From Fibrobacter succinogenes (GTDB lineage: Bacteria > Fibrobacterota > Fibrobacteria > Fibrobacterales > Fibrobacteraceae): DNA of 32,762 nt. Shown here in pieces: positions 24,988 to 31,304 of this stretch. The DNA lies in contig CADBLC010000007.1 of NCBI GenBank assembly GCA_902795385.1, positions 1 to 32,762 of the forward strand. Direction: 5' to 3'. The position numbers were made by a program, and so were the translations under genes. Position 1 is the first letter of the stretch, and the number at the start of each line of letters is the position of its first letter. The notes under the pieces are model-generated. The model did not search any database. It was given only the letters and a program-made list of their open reading frames with translations, and was not told the DNA's origin.

Positions 24988-25671
24988 ATGGGCTTTGTAA
25001 GTGCGAAAGATTTTTTTGCATCGCTGGCAAGTGACGAGCGCGTATTCCTCCTGATACGTCACGGAGAACGCAACCACATTACTCCAAGCGACCCCGATTA
25101 CGGTGCGCATGTAGGGCTTACGGAACGTGGGCGCGAACAGGCCCTGTCGCTAGGCAGGGCGATTCCAGCCGATGGCGACATCGTATTCTTCTCGAGCCCG
25201 GTAGGGCGCTGCATGGAAACGGCGAAGTGTATAGGCTTGGGCCGCGGCGGTTGCGCGTCAAGTGAGCCGCAGGTGGATGTGCTCGGCGGTCTCGGTGATT
25301 TTTTCGTGCAGGACAAGGAATCCTTCGAGAAAGTCTTGAAGGAAGGGTTCTACGAAGGCATTTGCGCCTGGCTCGAAAACGAAGCGTCGCAAGGGGCCCG
25401 CGGCATCCGTGAAGCGTTCTATCCGCTGGCGAGCCGTTCCGAGGAAATGCTTTCGACGATGCTTTCGAAAGGGACTGCCCGCTTCAACATCTTCGCGACG
25501 CACGATGCCTGGGTGGTTCCTTGCCTCACGCATTTTTGCCGCATGCGGTTTACGCCCCAGCGCTGGATGAACTACCTCACCGGAATGGCCGTGGTGACCG
25601 GCCCGGAAGGCAAGACTCCCCGCCGCATTGTTCCCGTGACCGGCCTTGAAACCGGCTGGCTGGAGTTCTAG
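24988..25671 (+). CDS. Histidine phosphatase family protein
   Basis: A 227-aa cytoplasmic protein with the catalytic RHG motif (LLIRHGER, His25), GLTERGREQA, a second phosphate-binding Arg in SSPVGRCMETA (Arg74) and the distal His172 in FATHDAW. These are the branch-1/2 histidine phosphatase marks; no kinase half is fused. Substrates in this superfamily range from sugar phosphates to phosphoproteins and nucleotides. It is the second gene of the PAP2-phosphatase-macro operon. Its position before a macro domain allows a guess at ADP-ribose phosphate or nucleotide clean-up, but that is inference only. Confidence 0.82.
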   Translation: MGFVSAKDFFASLASDERVFLLIRHGERNHITPSDPDYGAHVGLTERGREQALSLGRAIPADGDIVFFSSPVGRCMETAKCIGLGRGGCASSEPQVDVLGGLGDFFVQDKESFEKVLKEGFYEGICAWLENEASQGARGIREAFYPLASRSEEMLSTMLSKGTARFNIFATHDAWVVPCLTHFCRMRFTPQRWMNYLTGMAVVTGPEGKTPRRIVPVTGLETGWLEF

Positions 25672-25675
25672 ACCT

Positions 25676-26743
25676 ATGCCCTTGAAAATTGTACGCAACG
25701 ATATTACAAAGGTCAAGGCGGACGCCATTGTCAATTCCGCTAACAAGAAACCTGTTTGCGGTGGCGGCACGGAATACCACATTTACAATGCGGCTGGTTA
25801 CGACGACCTGCTGAAGGCTCGCGAAAAAGTCGGACCGCTCAATGTCTCCGATGTGGCGGTTACGCCCGCTTTTGCGCTTAATGCGAAGTACATCATCCAT
25901 ACCGTAGGTCCCAAATGGAATGGCGGCGATTCGGGTGAGGCCGTTGCCTTGGCTAACTGCTACCGCGGCGCACTCAACAAGGCGCTGGAATTGGGCTGCC
26001 AGTCCATCGCCTTTCCGCTTATTTCTAGCGGTGTTTTCAGGTTCCCCAAGGATAGTGCGTTAAAGATTGCGTTGAACGCTATCGGCGAATTTCTGCAGTC
26101 GAACGAGATGGATGTTCGCCTTGTCGTATTTGACCGCAAGTCGTTCGAGGTTTCGGAAGAACTTTATAGTGATATCCAGACGTTTGTTGACGATAATTAC
26201 GTACAAGATAAATACGATAATTTACGCCTGTATGCAAAAGAGCGGTGGGGCGAAAATGGCATTGTAGGTAATGAGCTGGAAGAACCGCAACGTTCCTTTG
26301 AAAAAAATGAAGACGTTGATGAAGATGATACTGCGGGCGAGTGCAAAAAACTGTGCATGTCTTTCGCCAGTGCCCGAAGTCTCGAGGATATCATCGCGGA
26401 ACCGGGCCAAACTTTCTGCGACAAGCTCTTCAGCCTCATTCACGAAAAGAACCTGGACGACGTGGAAGTCTACAAGCGCGCCAATCTCGATCGCAAGCAT
26501 TTTTCCAAGATTCGCAGTAACGTAAATTACAAGCCCACCAAGAAGACAGCGCTCGCGCTCGCCATTGCCTTGCGCTTGAATATGGACGAGACGGCAGACT
26601 TGCTCGCCCGCGCGGAATTCGCGCTTTCGCCTTCCAACAGGGGCGACTTGATAATCATCTATTTTATTGAGCGACAGAAGTACGATATCTGGGAAATCAA
26701 TAGCATGCTTTTCAAGTTCGGGCAACCGACTCTCGGCGCATAA
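25676..26743 (+). CDS. Macro domain protein with C-terminal helical (HTH-like) domain
   Basis: A 355-aa protein; the ATG lies 4 nt after the previous stop. Residues 1-155 form a macro domain: NDITKVKADAIVNSAN with the ADP-ribose-binding Asp9 and Asn20/Asn23, the GGG at 29-31, and the phosphate loop ISSGVFRFP (116-124). A charged linker (about 180-225, KNEDVDEDDT) leads to an all-helical domain (230-355) with KRANLDRKHFSKIRSNVNYK, TKKTALALAIALRLNMDE and a long tail, as in XRE-like helix-turn-helix folds. Macro domains bind or hydrolyse ADP-ribose derivatives. The fusion suggests an ADP-ribose-sensing regulator or an enzyme with a binding module. A VWA gene follows 182 nt downstream. Confidence 0.85.
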   Translation: MPLKIVRNDITKVKADAIVNSANKKPVCGGGTEYHIYNAAGYDDLLKAREKVGPLNVSDVAVTPAFALNAKYIIHTVGPKWNGGDSGEAVALANCYRGALNKALELGCQSIAFPLISSGVFRFPKDSALKIALNAIGEFLQSNEMDVRLVVFDRKSFEVSEELYSDIQTFVDDNYVQDKYDNLRLYAKERWGENGIVGNELEEPQRSFEKNEDVDEDDTAGECKKLCMSFASARSLEDIIAEPGQTFCDKLFSLIHEKNLDDVEVYKRANLDRKHFSKIRSNVNYKPTKKTALALAIALRLNMDETADLLARAEFALSPSNRGDLIIIYFIERQKYDIWEINSMLFKFGQPTLGA

Positions 26744-26761
26744 CTCCCAAAAAAAATGGCG

Positions 26762-26914
26762 AAATTTCGCAAATTTCGCGGTTTTAAAATGTCGCCTGCC
26801 AGGCGACCAAATCCCCCTTTGTAACATCTATTATTGCTTTCGTCAACCGGTCGCAAACGCAAAAGTGCGAATGCACTAAGCCAGCGACCATCACTAAGCC
26901 GCACTTATAGCGGC
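26762..26914 (+). promoter_or_regulatory. Structured leader between macro and VWA genes
   Basis: The gap has a tandem AAATTTCGC (26762-26770, 26771-26779), an inverted repeat GTCGCCT/AGGCGAC (26791-26807) and direct CACTAAGCC repeats near 26875 and 26892. A GCCGC/GCGGC hairpin (26898-26914) ends 2 nt before the GGAGG of the VWA gene. The elements suggest control of VWA expression, but no known riboswitch was recognised. Confidence 0.4.
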
Positions 26915-26925
26915 ACGGAGGCAAT

Positions 26926-27582
26926 ATGAAAAAGGGACTTACCGAAATCGTCTTTATCTTGGACCGCAGCGGCTCCATGAGCGGGCTCGAGAAGGATACC
27001 ATCGGCGGATTCAATACCACCATCGAGAAGCAGAAGAAGGAAGAAGGCGAGGCGATTGTCTCCACCGTGCTTTTCGACAACGACATGGAGGTTTTGCACG
27101 ACCGCGTCTCGTTAGAAAAGATTGCGCCGCTCACCGACAAGGAATACTATGCTCGTGGATGCACCGCACTGCTCGACGCTATCGGTGGGGCCATTCACCA
27201 CATCGGTAATGTGCATAAGTATGCCCGCGACGAAGATCGCCCCGAAAAGACCATCTTCGTCATTACTACCGACGGTTACGAGAATGCGAGCCACAAGTAT
27301 TCTTCCGATCGCGTGAAGCAGATGGTGGAACGCCAGAAGCAGAAGTACGGCTGGGAATTCATTTTCCTCGGAGCGAATATCGATGCCGTCGAGACCGCAA
27401 GGAATTTCGGTATCGATGAAGAACGTGCCGCAAACTACGTGAATGATTCGACCGGAGTTGGCGTTATGTATGAGGCGCAATGCTGCCTTATGAGCGATAT
27501 CCGCCAGAACCGCAAGAACGGCCGTAACTGGAAAAAGAATGTCGATGATGACTACGTTCGTCGCGGCAACCGCACGAGGTAA
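26926..27582 (+). CDS. VWA-domain protein, TerY-like
   Basis: A 218-aa cytoplasmic protein that is essentially one von Willebrand A domain. It has a full metal-binding MIDAS: DRSGS (Asp13, Ser15, Ser17), Thr80 in GCTALLDA and Asp116 in TTDGYEN. The GGGFNTT-like start (TIGGFNTTIEKQ) and the end FIFLGANIDAVETARNFGI fit the small TerY-type VWA proteins found with tellurite-resistance and stress/conflict genes. GGAGG lies 4 nt before the ATG. It probably mediates metal-dependent protein binding. Neighbours are the macro-domain gene upstream and a possible 21-aa peptide 3 nt downstream. Confidence 0.85.
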   Translation: MKKGLTEIVFILDRSGSMSGLEKDTIGGFNTTIEKQKKEEGEAIVSTVLFDNDMEVLHDRVSLEKIAPLTDKEYYARGCTALLDAIGGAIHHIGNVHKYARDEDRPEKTIFVITTDGYENASHKYSSDRVKQMVERQKQKYGWEFIFLGANIDAVETARNFGIDEERAANYVNDSTGVGVMYEAQCCLMSDIRQNRKNGRNWKKNVDDDYVRRGNRTR

Positions 27583-27585
27583 GCT

Positions 27586-27651
27586 ATGTGCGGCGGATGT
27601 CTTGGCACAATAATTATTGTGCTTGTATTTATTAAAGTGATTCTAGGATAA
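27586..27651 (+). CDS. Possible 21-aa hydrophobic microprotein
   Basis: An open frame begins 3 nt after the VWA stop, with GAGG at 6-nt spacing before its ATG. It encodes MCGGC, then LGTIIIVLVFIKVILG, a single membrane-spanning stretch with a CGGC pair at the N-terminus. It overlaps the 3' end of the converging acetyltransferase gene by 20 nt and contains a perfect 18-bp palindrome. The good ribosome site and operon position support it. Short length and the overlapping hairpin leave chance possible. Confidence 0.4.
   Translation: MCGGCLGTIIIVLVFIKVILG
27605..27622. terminator. Perfect 18-bp palindrome, possible terminator
   Basis: GCACAATAATTATTGTGC is a perfect palindrome followed by TTGTATTTATT. 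It may end the VWA transcript or bind a dimeric protein. It lies inside the possible microprotein frame. Confidence 0.45.
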
Positions 27652-28279
27652 GTTCTTTGATTTGCGACTTGACAGAATCCAGGTCGCTGTTTGTAAGAAT
27701 CGGGATGAGCTTGTTGATTTCTTCAACAGGCTTGTCCCACCAGCGCCACTTGAGTAGCATGCCAATCAGTTCGTTGTCAAAGCGCTTGCGTATCGGTTTT
27801 GCCGGGTTGCCTGCCACAATCGTGTAAGGCTCCACGTCGCTGCCTACGACAGCGTTTGCGCCGATGATGGCCCCGTCACCGATATGGACTCCGGGCAGGA
27901 TGACCGCATTCTGCCCAATCCATACGTCGTTTCCGATGACCGTATCCCCTTTGAGTGGGAGGTCCTCTTTTGCGGGCGCCTTCATGTCCCAGCCTTGAAG
28001 CGTGTAGAAGGGGAATGTCGAAACCGCATTCATCTGGTGGTTTGCCCCGTTCATCACGAATTCTACGCCGGCTGCAATCTGGCAGAACTTTCCGATAATC
28101 AGCTTGTCGTTGTTCCACGGGTACAGATGCGTCACGTGGCTTTCGAATTCACTGTCGGCAATGTAGGTGAAGTCGCCCACGACAATTTGCGGGTTCTTGA
28201 TTGTCGGTTTTACATAGATTTCCTTGTCGTAACCTGCAATCGGGTGGACTGTCATCGGATCGGGAAAGTTGTTGGACAT
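27632..28279 (-). CDS. Vat/CatB-type xenobiotic acetyltransferase
   Basis: A 215-aa protein. The ATG at 28279 is preferred to one 12 nt upstream because AGG stands 6 nt before it. It follows the Vat streptogramin A acetyltransferase pattern: MNGANHQM with the catalytic His81, FYTLQGWD, LPLKGDTVIGNDVWIG, then left-handed beta-helix hexapeptides (VHIGDGAIIGANAVV), GNPAKPIRKRF and a C-terminal WRWWDKPVEEINK. Such enzymes O-acetylate streptogramin A or related hydroxyl compounds using acetyl-CoA. Family members in gut and environmental bacteria often lack proven resistance activity. It is divergent from the thioredoxin-like gene. Confidence 0.82.
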   Translation of the reverse strand: MSNNFPDPMTVHPIAGYDKEIYVKPTIKNPQIVVGDFTYIADSEFESHVTHLYPWNNDKLIIGKFCQIAAGVEFVMNGANHQMNAVSTFPFYTLQGWDMKAPAKEDLPLKGDTVIGNDVWIGQNAVILPGVHIGDGAIIGANAVVGSDVEPYTIVAGNPAKPIRKRFDNELIGMLLKWRWWDKPVEEINKLIPILTNSDLDSVKSQIKELILESL

Positions 28280-28327
28280 AGGGGACCTCATAGGGAAAGG
28301 TAATAAAAAATTCCTATATTCTTCTAC

Positions 28328-28786
28328 ATGAAACGGATATTTTTTATAGCACTCGCCTGTGCAGCCGTGCTGGCATCGGCTGCCGAAGACATCAAGATTG
28401 TCAAGGTGAACGACGCCAACTTCGAGAAAGAGGTTCTGCAGTCCAAGAAGCCGGTCATTCTGGATATCACTTCCACGAGCTGCCCGCCGTGCCTCATCAT
28501 GATCCCGACACTCATCGGCATCGCGAAGAATTACCCCGACATCAAGATTGCGACGGTGGGCATCGACGAGCCGGGCATCGACAAGATCAAGGCGAGCCTG
28601 CCTATCCAGGCGTTCCCAACGTTCTTCATGGTGCGCGACGGCAAGATTGTAAACCAGCTGGTGGGTGCCGTCAAGGAAGAGGACCTTCCAAGAAGCCCGC
28701 AGCCAAGCCGAAGAAAATCAAGAACGCAAAGCGCAATATGGTGTGCAAGACTCCCGGCCAGTTCAACGGGCTCAAGAACCTGGTGA
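28328..28786 (+). CDS. Exported thioredoxin-like protein, apparently frameshifted
   Basis: As read, 152 aa. It has a signal peptide (1-18) and a thioredoxin fold with active site TSCPPCL (CPPC), then FPTFFMVRDGKIVNQLVGA. TATATT lies 7 nt before the ATG. After about 28684 the frame turns into an Arg/Ser-rich run unlike the rest, while the -1 frame continues with a normal Lys-rich linker (SKKPAAKPKKIKNAKRN) and about 105 further residues ending at 29055. A missing base in the CCTTCC region would restore one ~242-aa protein. There is no slippery heptamer, so a real indel or a sequencing error is more likely than programmed shifting. It probably acts in periplasmic thiol-disulfide chemistry. Confidence 0.7.
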   Translation: MKRIFFIALACAAVLASAAEDIKIVKVNDANFEKEVLQSKKPVILDITSTSCPPCLIMIPTLIGIAKNYPDIKIATVGIDEPGIDKIKASLPIQAFPTFFMVRDGKIVNQLVGAVKEEDLPRSPQPSRRKSRTQSAIWCARLPASSTGSRTW

Positions 28787-29055
28787 CTATCTCGTTCGTG
28801 TTCGGCGACTACGAAATCGAGAATGTTGACATTGTGACCGATGTGTTCGTGCCGCCCGAGTTGAACGACCGGCGCGAGCAGATGATGGAACACGTTCGCT
28901 CAAGCGGGAAGGGCGAGGTGGAGCCCACCATGACGGGCTTCCGCATCCATATCGACAACAACTGCCGATTCATGAAGGCGATGGACATGAAGCGCACGTC
29001 CACCTACGGCGAGATGCGCGCGGGCCTCGAACTGCAGGGCTTTAACTGCCAGTAG
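28738..29055 (+). CDS. Detached C-terminal part of the thioredoxin-like protein
   Basis: The frame open to 29055 encodes, from the ATG at 28738, 105 aa: MVCKTPGQFNGLKNL, FVFGDYEIENVDIVTDVFVP, a polar middle and CRFMKAMDMKRTS. There is no Shine-Dalgarno, and no TATATT-like hexamer at leaderless spacing stands before the ATG. It is best read as the C-terminal domain of the gene starting at 28328, split off by the frameshift near 28684. The domain was not recognised. If the shift is an assembly error the true gene is 28328-29055. Confidence 0.5.
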   Translation: MVCKTPGQFNGLKNLVTISFVFGDYEIENVDIVTDVFVPPELNDRREQMMEHVRSSGKGEVEPTMTGFRIHIDNNCRFMKAMDMKRTSTYGEMRAGLELQGFNCQ

Positions 29056-29118
29056 TCCGGCGCGTTTTCTGTTAGCGAAAAACTTCCGCAAACCGCGAAA
29101 ATAATATACATTACGGGT

Positions 29119-30099
29119 ATGGATACTACATCGGGTACATACCGCCGTATTTTTGTGCTGGGCTCCGGCTTCAGCAAGTCTTTCTGCCCGCAGATGCCCA
29201 CGCTTCGCGACCTGAACGAGCGCATTCCCTTCGGCATTCCGGACGAGTTCCCGCACCTGCGCGAATACTGCACGCGCTTTTTGGAACTGTGCAATAGCCA
29301 GCCGGATTACCTGGACATCGAGCGGCTTTCGACGTCGATTCTTTCGGCGCAGATTTTCCCGGGGGTGCGAGAAAGCCTGTACCATTCCAGTTTGCGGTTT
29401 GAACTTTTGCGGTTTATCGCAAGCGAGATTCGGCACGACAAGGGCATGGATGCGGACTGCGCGGCGGTGCTCCGCAAGTTCCTTTCGGGTTGCGAGAACT
29501 GCCCGGGCGAGGGTGTGCGCGATACGCTACTGCTATCGTTCAACTACGATACGCTTGTCGAGGATGTGATTACTGCCGACCCGGAGATGAGCTCGCGCGT
29601 GGCGGTGGATTACGGCGTTCGCATTGACCCTGCGGACCGGAGTGCGGTTCGTGCCCCGCGGACGCTCTCGGTCGACCTGATCAAGCTCCACGGTTCGCTC
29701 AACTGGTACCCGGTCAAGGGTGCCTCGGACCCGCTTGACCTCAAGAACGTGTGCCAGGTGGAACCCTGCGACCGGAGTTTCCCCATCTACCGCGAAGATA
29801 CGCCCATCTACATCCCGATGGCACATGCGAAGGAATCCTTTTTGCGCGGGAGCCTTTTCAACCTGCTCTGGAGCAAGGCGGATTATTACCTCAAGAATGC
29901 GCAGGAGATATACTTCCTGGGTTACGGTTTCCCGAAGACGGACATGAACAACCTGGAATTCTTGCTCCGGCATCGCGAACGCTTCAAGAAGGTGGTGGTT
30001 TTCGAGCCGGAAAATTCCCCTGTGCTGGAGCGGTTACGCAGGCTGCTCGGCAACCTGGTCGAAAGTCGCGACGCGAAGGAATACCTGGCGAATTTCTAG
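29119..30099 (+). CDS. SIR2-like domain protein
   Basis: A 326-aa cytoplasmic protein with the Rossmann-type marks of the SIR2-like family: FVLGSGFSKSF (12-22), LSFNYDTLVE with Asn142/Asp144, LIKLHGSLNW with His191, and YFLGYGFPKTD near 265-275. It lacks the zinc-binding Cys pairs of true sirtuin deacetylases. Members with these residues are NADases in phage defence (ThsA, DSR and others), usually with extra effector domains; this one is a stand-alone SIR2-like domain of the kind often annotated only as 'SIR2 family protein'. TATACA lies 8 nt before the ATG. The G of its stop codon is also the first base of the promoter-like motif for the next gene. Confidence 0.75.
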   Translation: MDTTSGTYRRIFVLGSGFSKSFCPQMPTLRDLNERIPFGIPDEFPHLREYCTRFLELCNSQPDYLDIERLSTSILSAQIFPGVRESLYHSSLRFELLRFIASEIRHDKGMDADCAAVLRKFLSGCENCPGEGVRDTLLLSFNYDTLVEDVITADPEMSSRVAVDYGVRIDPADRSAVRAPRTLSVDLIKLHGSLNWYPVKGASDPLDLKNVCQVEPCDRSFPIYREDTPIYIPMAHAKESFLRGSLFNLLWSKADYYLKNAQEIYFLGYGFPKTDMNNLEFLLRHRERFKKVVVFEPENSPVLERLRRLLGNLVESRDAKEYLANF

Positions 30100-30129
30100 T
30101 GACACTTTTGCCTCCCTGGGGTGTTATAC
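30099..30129 (+). promoter_or_regulatory. ECF-type promoter-like motif, copy 1 (flavodoxin gene)
   Basis: GTGACACTTTTG at 30099-30110 and GGTGTTATAC at 30120-30129 repeat the parts of copy 2 (30766-30796) at identical spacing, whereas the bases between differ. TGACAC and GTTATA would be -35 and -10 with a 17-nt spacer. A 5' leader with GGGAGG 6 nt before the ATG at 30151 follows. Confidence 0.6.
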
Positions 30130-30150
30130 CTATAAAAAGGGAGGTTTTGC

Positions 30151-30750
30151 ATGAAAATCCTTATTTTGAACGCCAGTCCGCGCAAAAACGGTACGATTTC
30201 GCAGGCCGTGGAACGCTTTGCCGAGGGTGCGAGCAATTCGTTCATGGGCGATTTTTCCGAAGACGTCCGAGTGGAGGTGGTGAACGTGAACGACCTGAAG
30301 TTCGCTCCCTGCAGGGGCTGCATGCAATGCCGTAAATGCGGCACGTGCTGCCTGCCGCAAGACGACGCGCACCGTGTGGCCGAAAAAATCGAGGCCTGCG
30401 ACGTGCTAGTGGTGGCCGCTCCCGTGTACTGGGGCAACATGCCCGGCACGCTCAAGATGCTTTTCGACCGCATGGTCTATGCGATGATGGGCGAATCCGA
30501 GATGGGCATCCCCAAGCCGCTCCACAAGGGCAAGGACGCCTACATAATTACAAGCTGCACGACTCCCTTCCCGTTCAACATTTTCTGCAGGCAGACTTCC
30601 GGCCTGGTGGCCGCCCTCAAGGAGATTTTGGGCACATCGGGGTTCAAAATCCGCGGAAAAGTGGTAATTCCGGGCACAAAGGCCAAAAAGGGGCTCCCTG
30701 TGCATGCCGGAAAATGCGCCTACCGGCTGGGCTTCTCGCTCGCCTGGTAA
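30151..30750 (+). CDS. Flavodoxin-fold NAD(P)H:FMN oxidoreductase family protein with Cys cluster
   Basis: A 199-aa cytoplasmic protein. The FMN-phosphate loop is LNASPRKNGTIS (6-17), followed by a cysteine cluster CRGCMQCRKCGTCC (about 54-67) just before LPQDDA, and APVYWGNMPGTLKMLFDRM, the second flavin loop. The C-X2-C-X2-C arrangement recalls iron-sulfur flavoproteins, but many flavodoxin-like reductases have fewer Cys; a 4Fe-4S cluster is possible. GGGAGG stands 6 nt before the ATG. Its promoter-like element is shared with the downstream ECF sigma gene, so it may belong to that sigma factor's regulon, perhaps for redox or electrophile stress. Confidence 0.82.
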   Translation: MKILILNASPRKNGTISQAVERFAEGASNSFMGDFSEDVRVEVVNVNDLKFAPCRGCMQCRKCGTCCLPQDDAHRVAEKIEACDVLVVAAPVYWGNMPGTLKMLFDRMVYAMMGESEMGIPKPLHKGKDAYIITSCTTPFPFNIFCRQTSGLVAALKEILGTSGFKIRGKVVIPGTKAKKGLPVHAGKCAYRLGFSLAW

Positions 30751-30765
30751 TTTTCTAAATTTGCG

Positions 30766-30796
30766 GTGACACTTTTGACCTCCCTAGGTGTTACAC
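30766..30796 (+). promoter_or_regulatory. ECF-type promoter-like motif, copy 2 (sigma gene)
   Basis: GTGACACTTTTG at 30766-30777 and GGTGTTACAC at 30787-30796; same total length as copy 1. It ends 4 nt before the sigma ATG, so the sigma mRNA would be nearly leaderless. GTGACAC and GTGTTAC also form an imperfect inverted repeat, so an operator is the alternative reading. Confidence 0.6.
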
Positions 30797-30800
30797 AGGC

Positions 30801-31304
30801 ATGGAAAGGATGAATCCCGCAGATAACATGACGTTTTCGAAACTGTACGAGGTGTATGCCCCGATGGTTTACCGCCGCGCCATGGCCTTGCTGAAGGATG
30901 AATCCGAGGCCGAAGACATGGTGCAGAACGTGTTTTTGCGCGTGTACGAACGCTGGGACAGCCTGGATGTATCGCAGCCGAGCAGCCTCTTGTGGAATAC
31001 GGCTACAAGGCTCTGCCTCAACCGCATTCGCGACAAAAAACGCCGCGGGCTCGATATGGACACGAGCGAACTCCTGCTCTCTATTGCCTGTGCAGACGAC
31101 GAACAGGAATCTTTCGCGGCCCGGAACATCCTTTCGAAGATTTTTTCGAAGGAACAGGAATCGACAAGGACTATTGCGGTGTTACACTATGTGGACGGCA
31201 TGACGCTCGAGGAAACTGCCCGCGAGGTGGGGCTCTCGGTGAGCGGCGTGCGCAAGCGCTTGCGCGGTTTGCAAGCCAAGGTAAAGAATCTGGAGGTAAA
31301 GTGA
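30801..31304 (+). CDS. RNA polymerase sigma factor, ECF subfamily
   Basis: A 167-aa protein from the ATG at 30801 (Met4 is an alternative). Region 2 at about 12-75: FSKLYEVYAPMVYRRAMALL, then SEAEDMVQNVFLRVYERW, typical of ECF sigma region 2.2-2.4. Region 4 at about 110-160: AVLHYVDGMTLEETAREVGL, then SVSGVRKRLRGL, the -35-reading helix-turn-helix. There is no region 1 or 3. The next gene starts with a TGATG overlap of its stop codon, indicating tight co-translation with a membrane protein placed like an anti-sigma factor. The motif at 30766-30796 suggests it drives its own transcription. Confidence 0.9.
   Translation: MERMNPADNMTFSKLYEVYAPMVYRRAMALLKDESEAEDMVQNVFLRVYERWDSLDVSQPSSLLWNTATRLCLNRIRDKKRRGLDMDTSELLLSIACADDEQESFAARNILSKIFSKEQESTRTIAVLHYVDGMTLEETAREVGLSVSGVRKRLRGLQAKVKNLEVK

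Noticed and set aside
28670-28700. Programmed -1 frameshift in the thioredoxin-like gene
   Set aside because: No X-XXY-YYZ slippery heptamer and no obvious downstream pseudoknot; a simple indel is the easier explanation.
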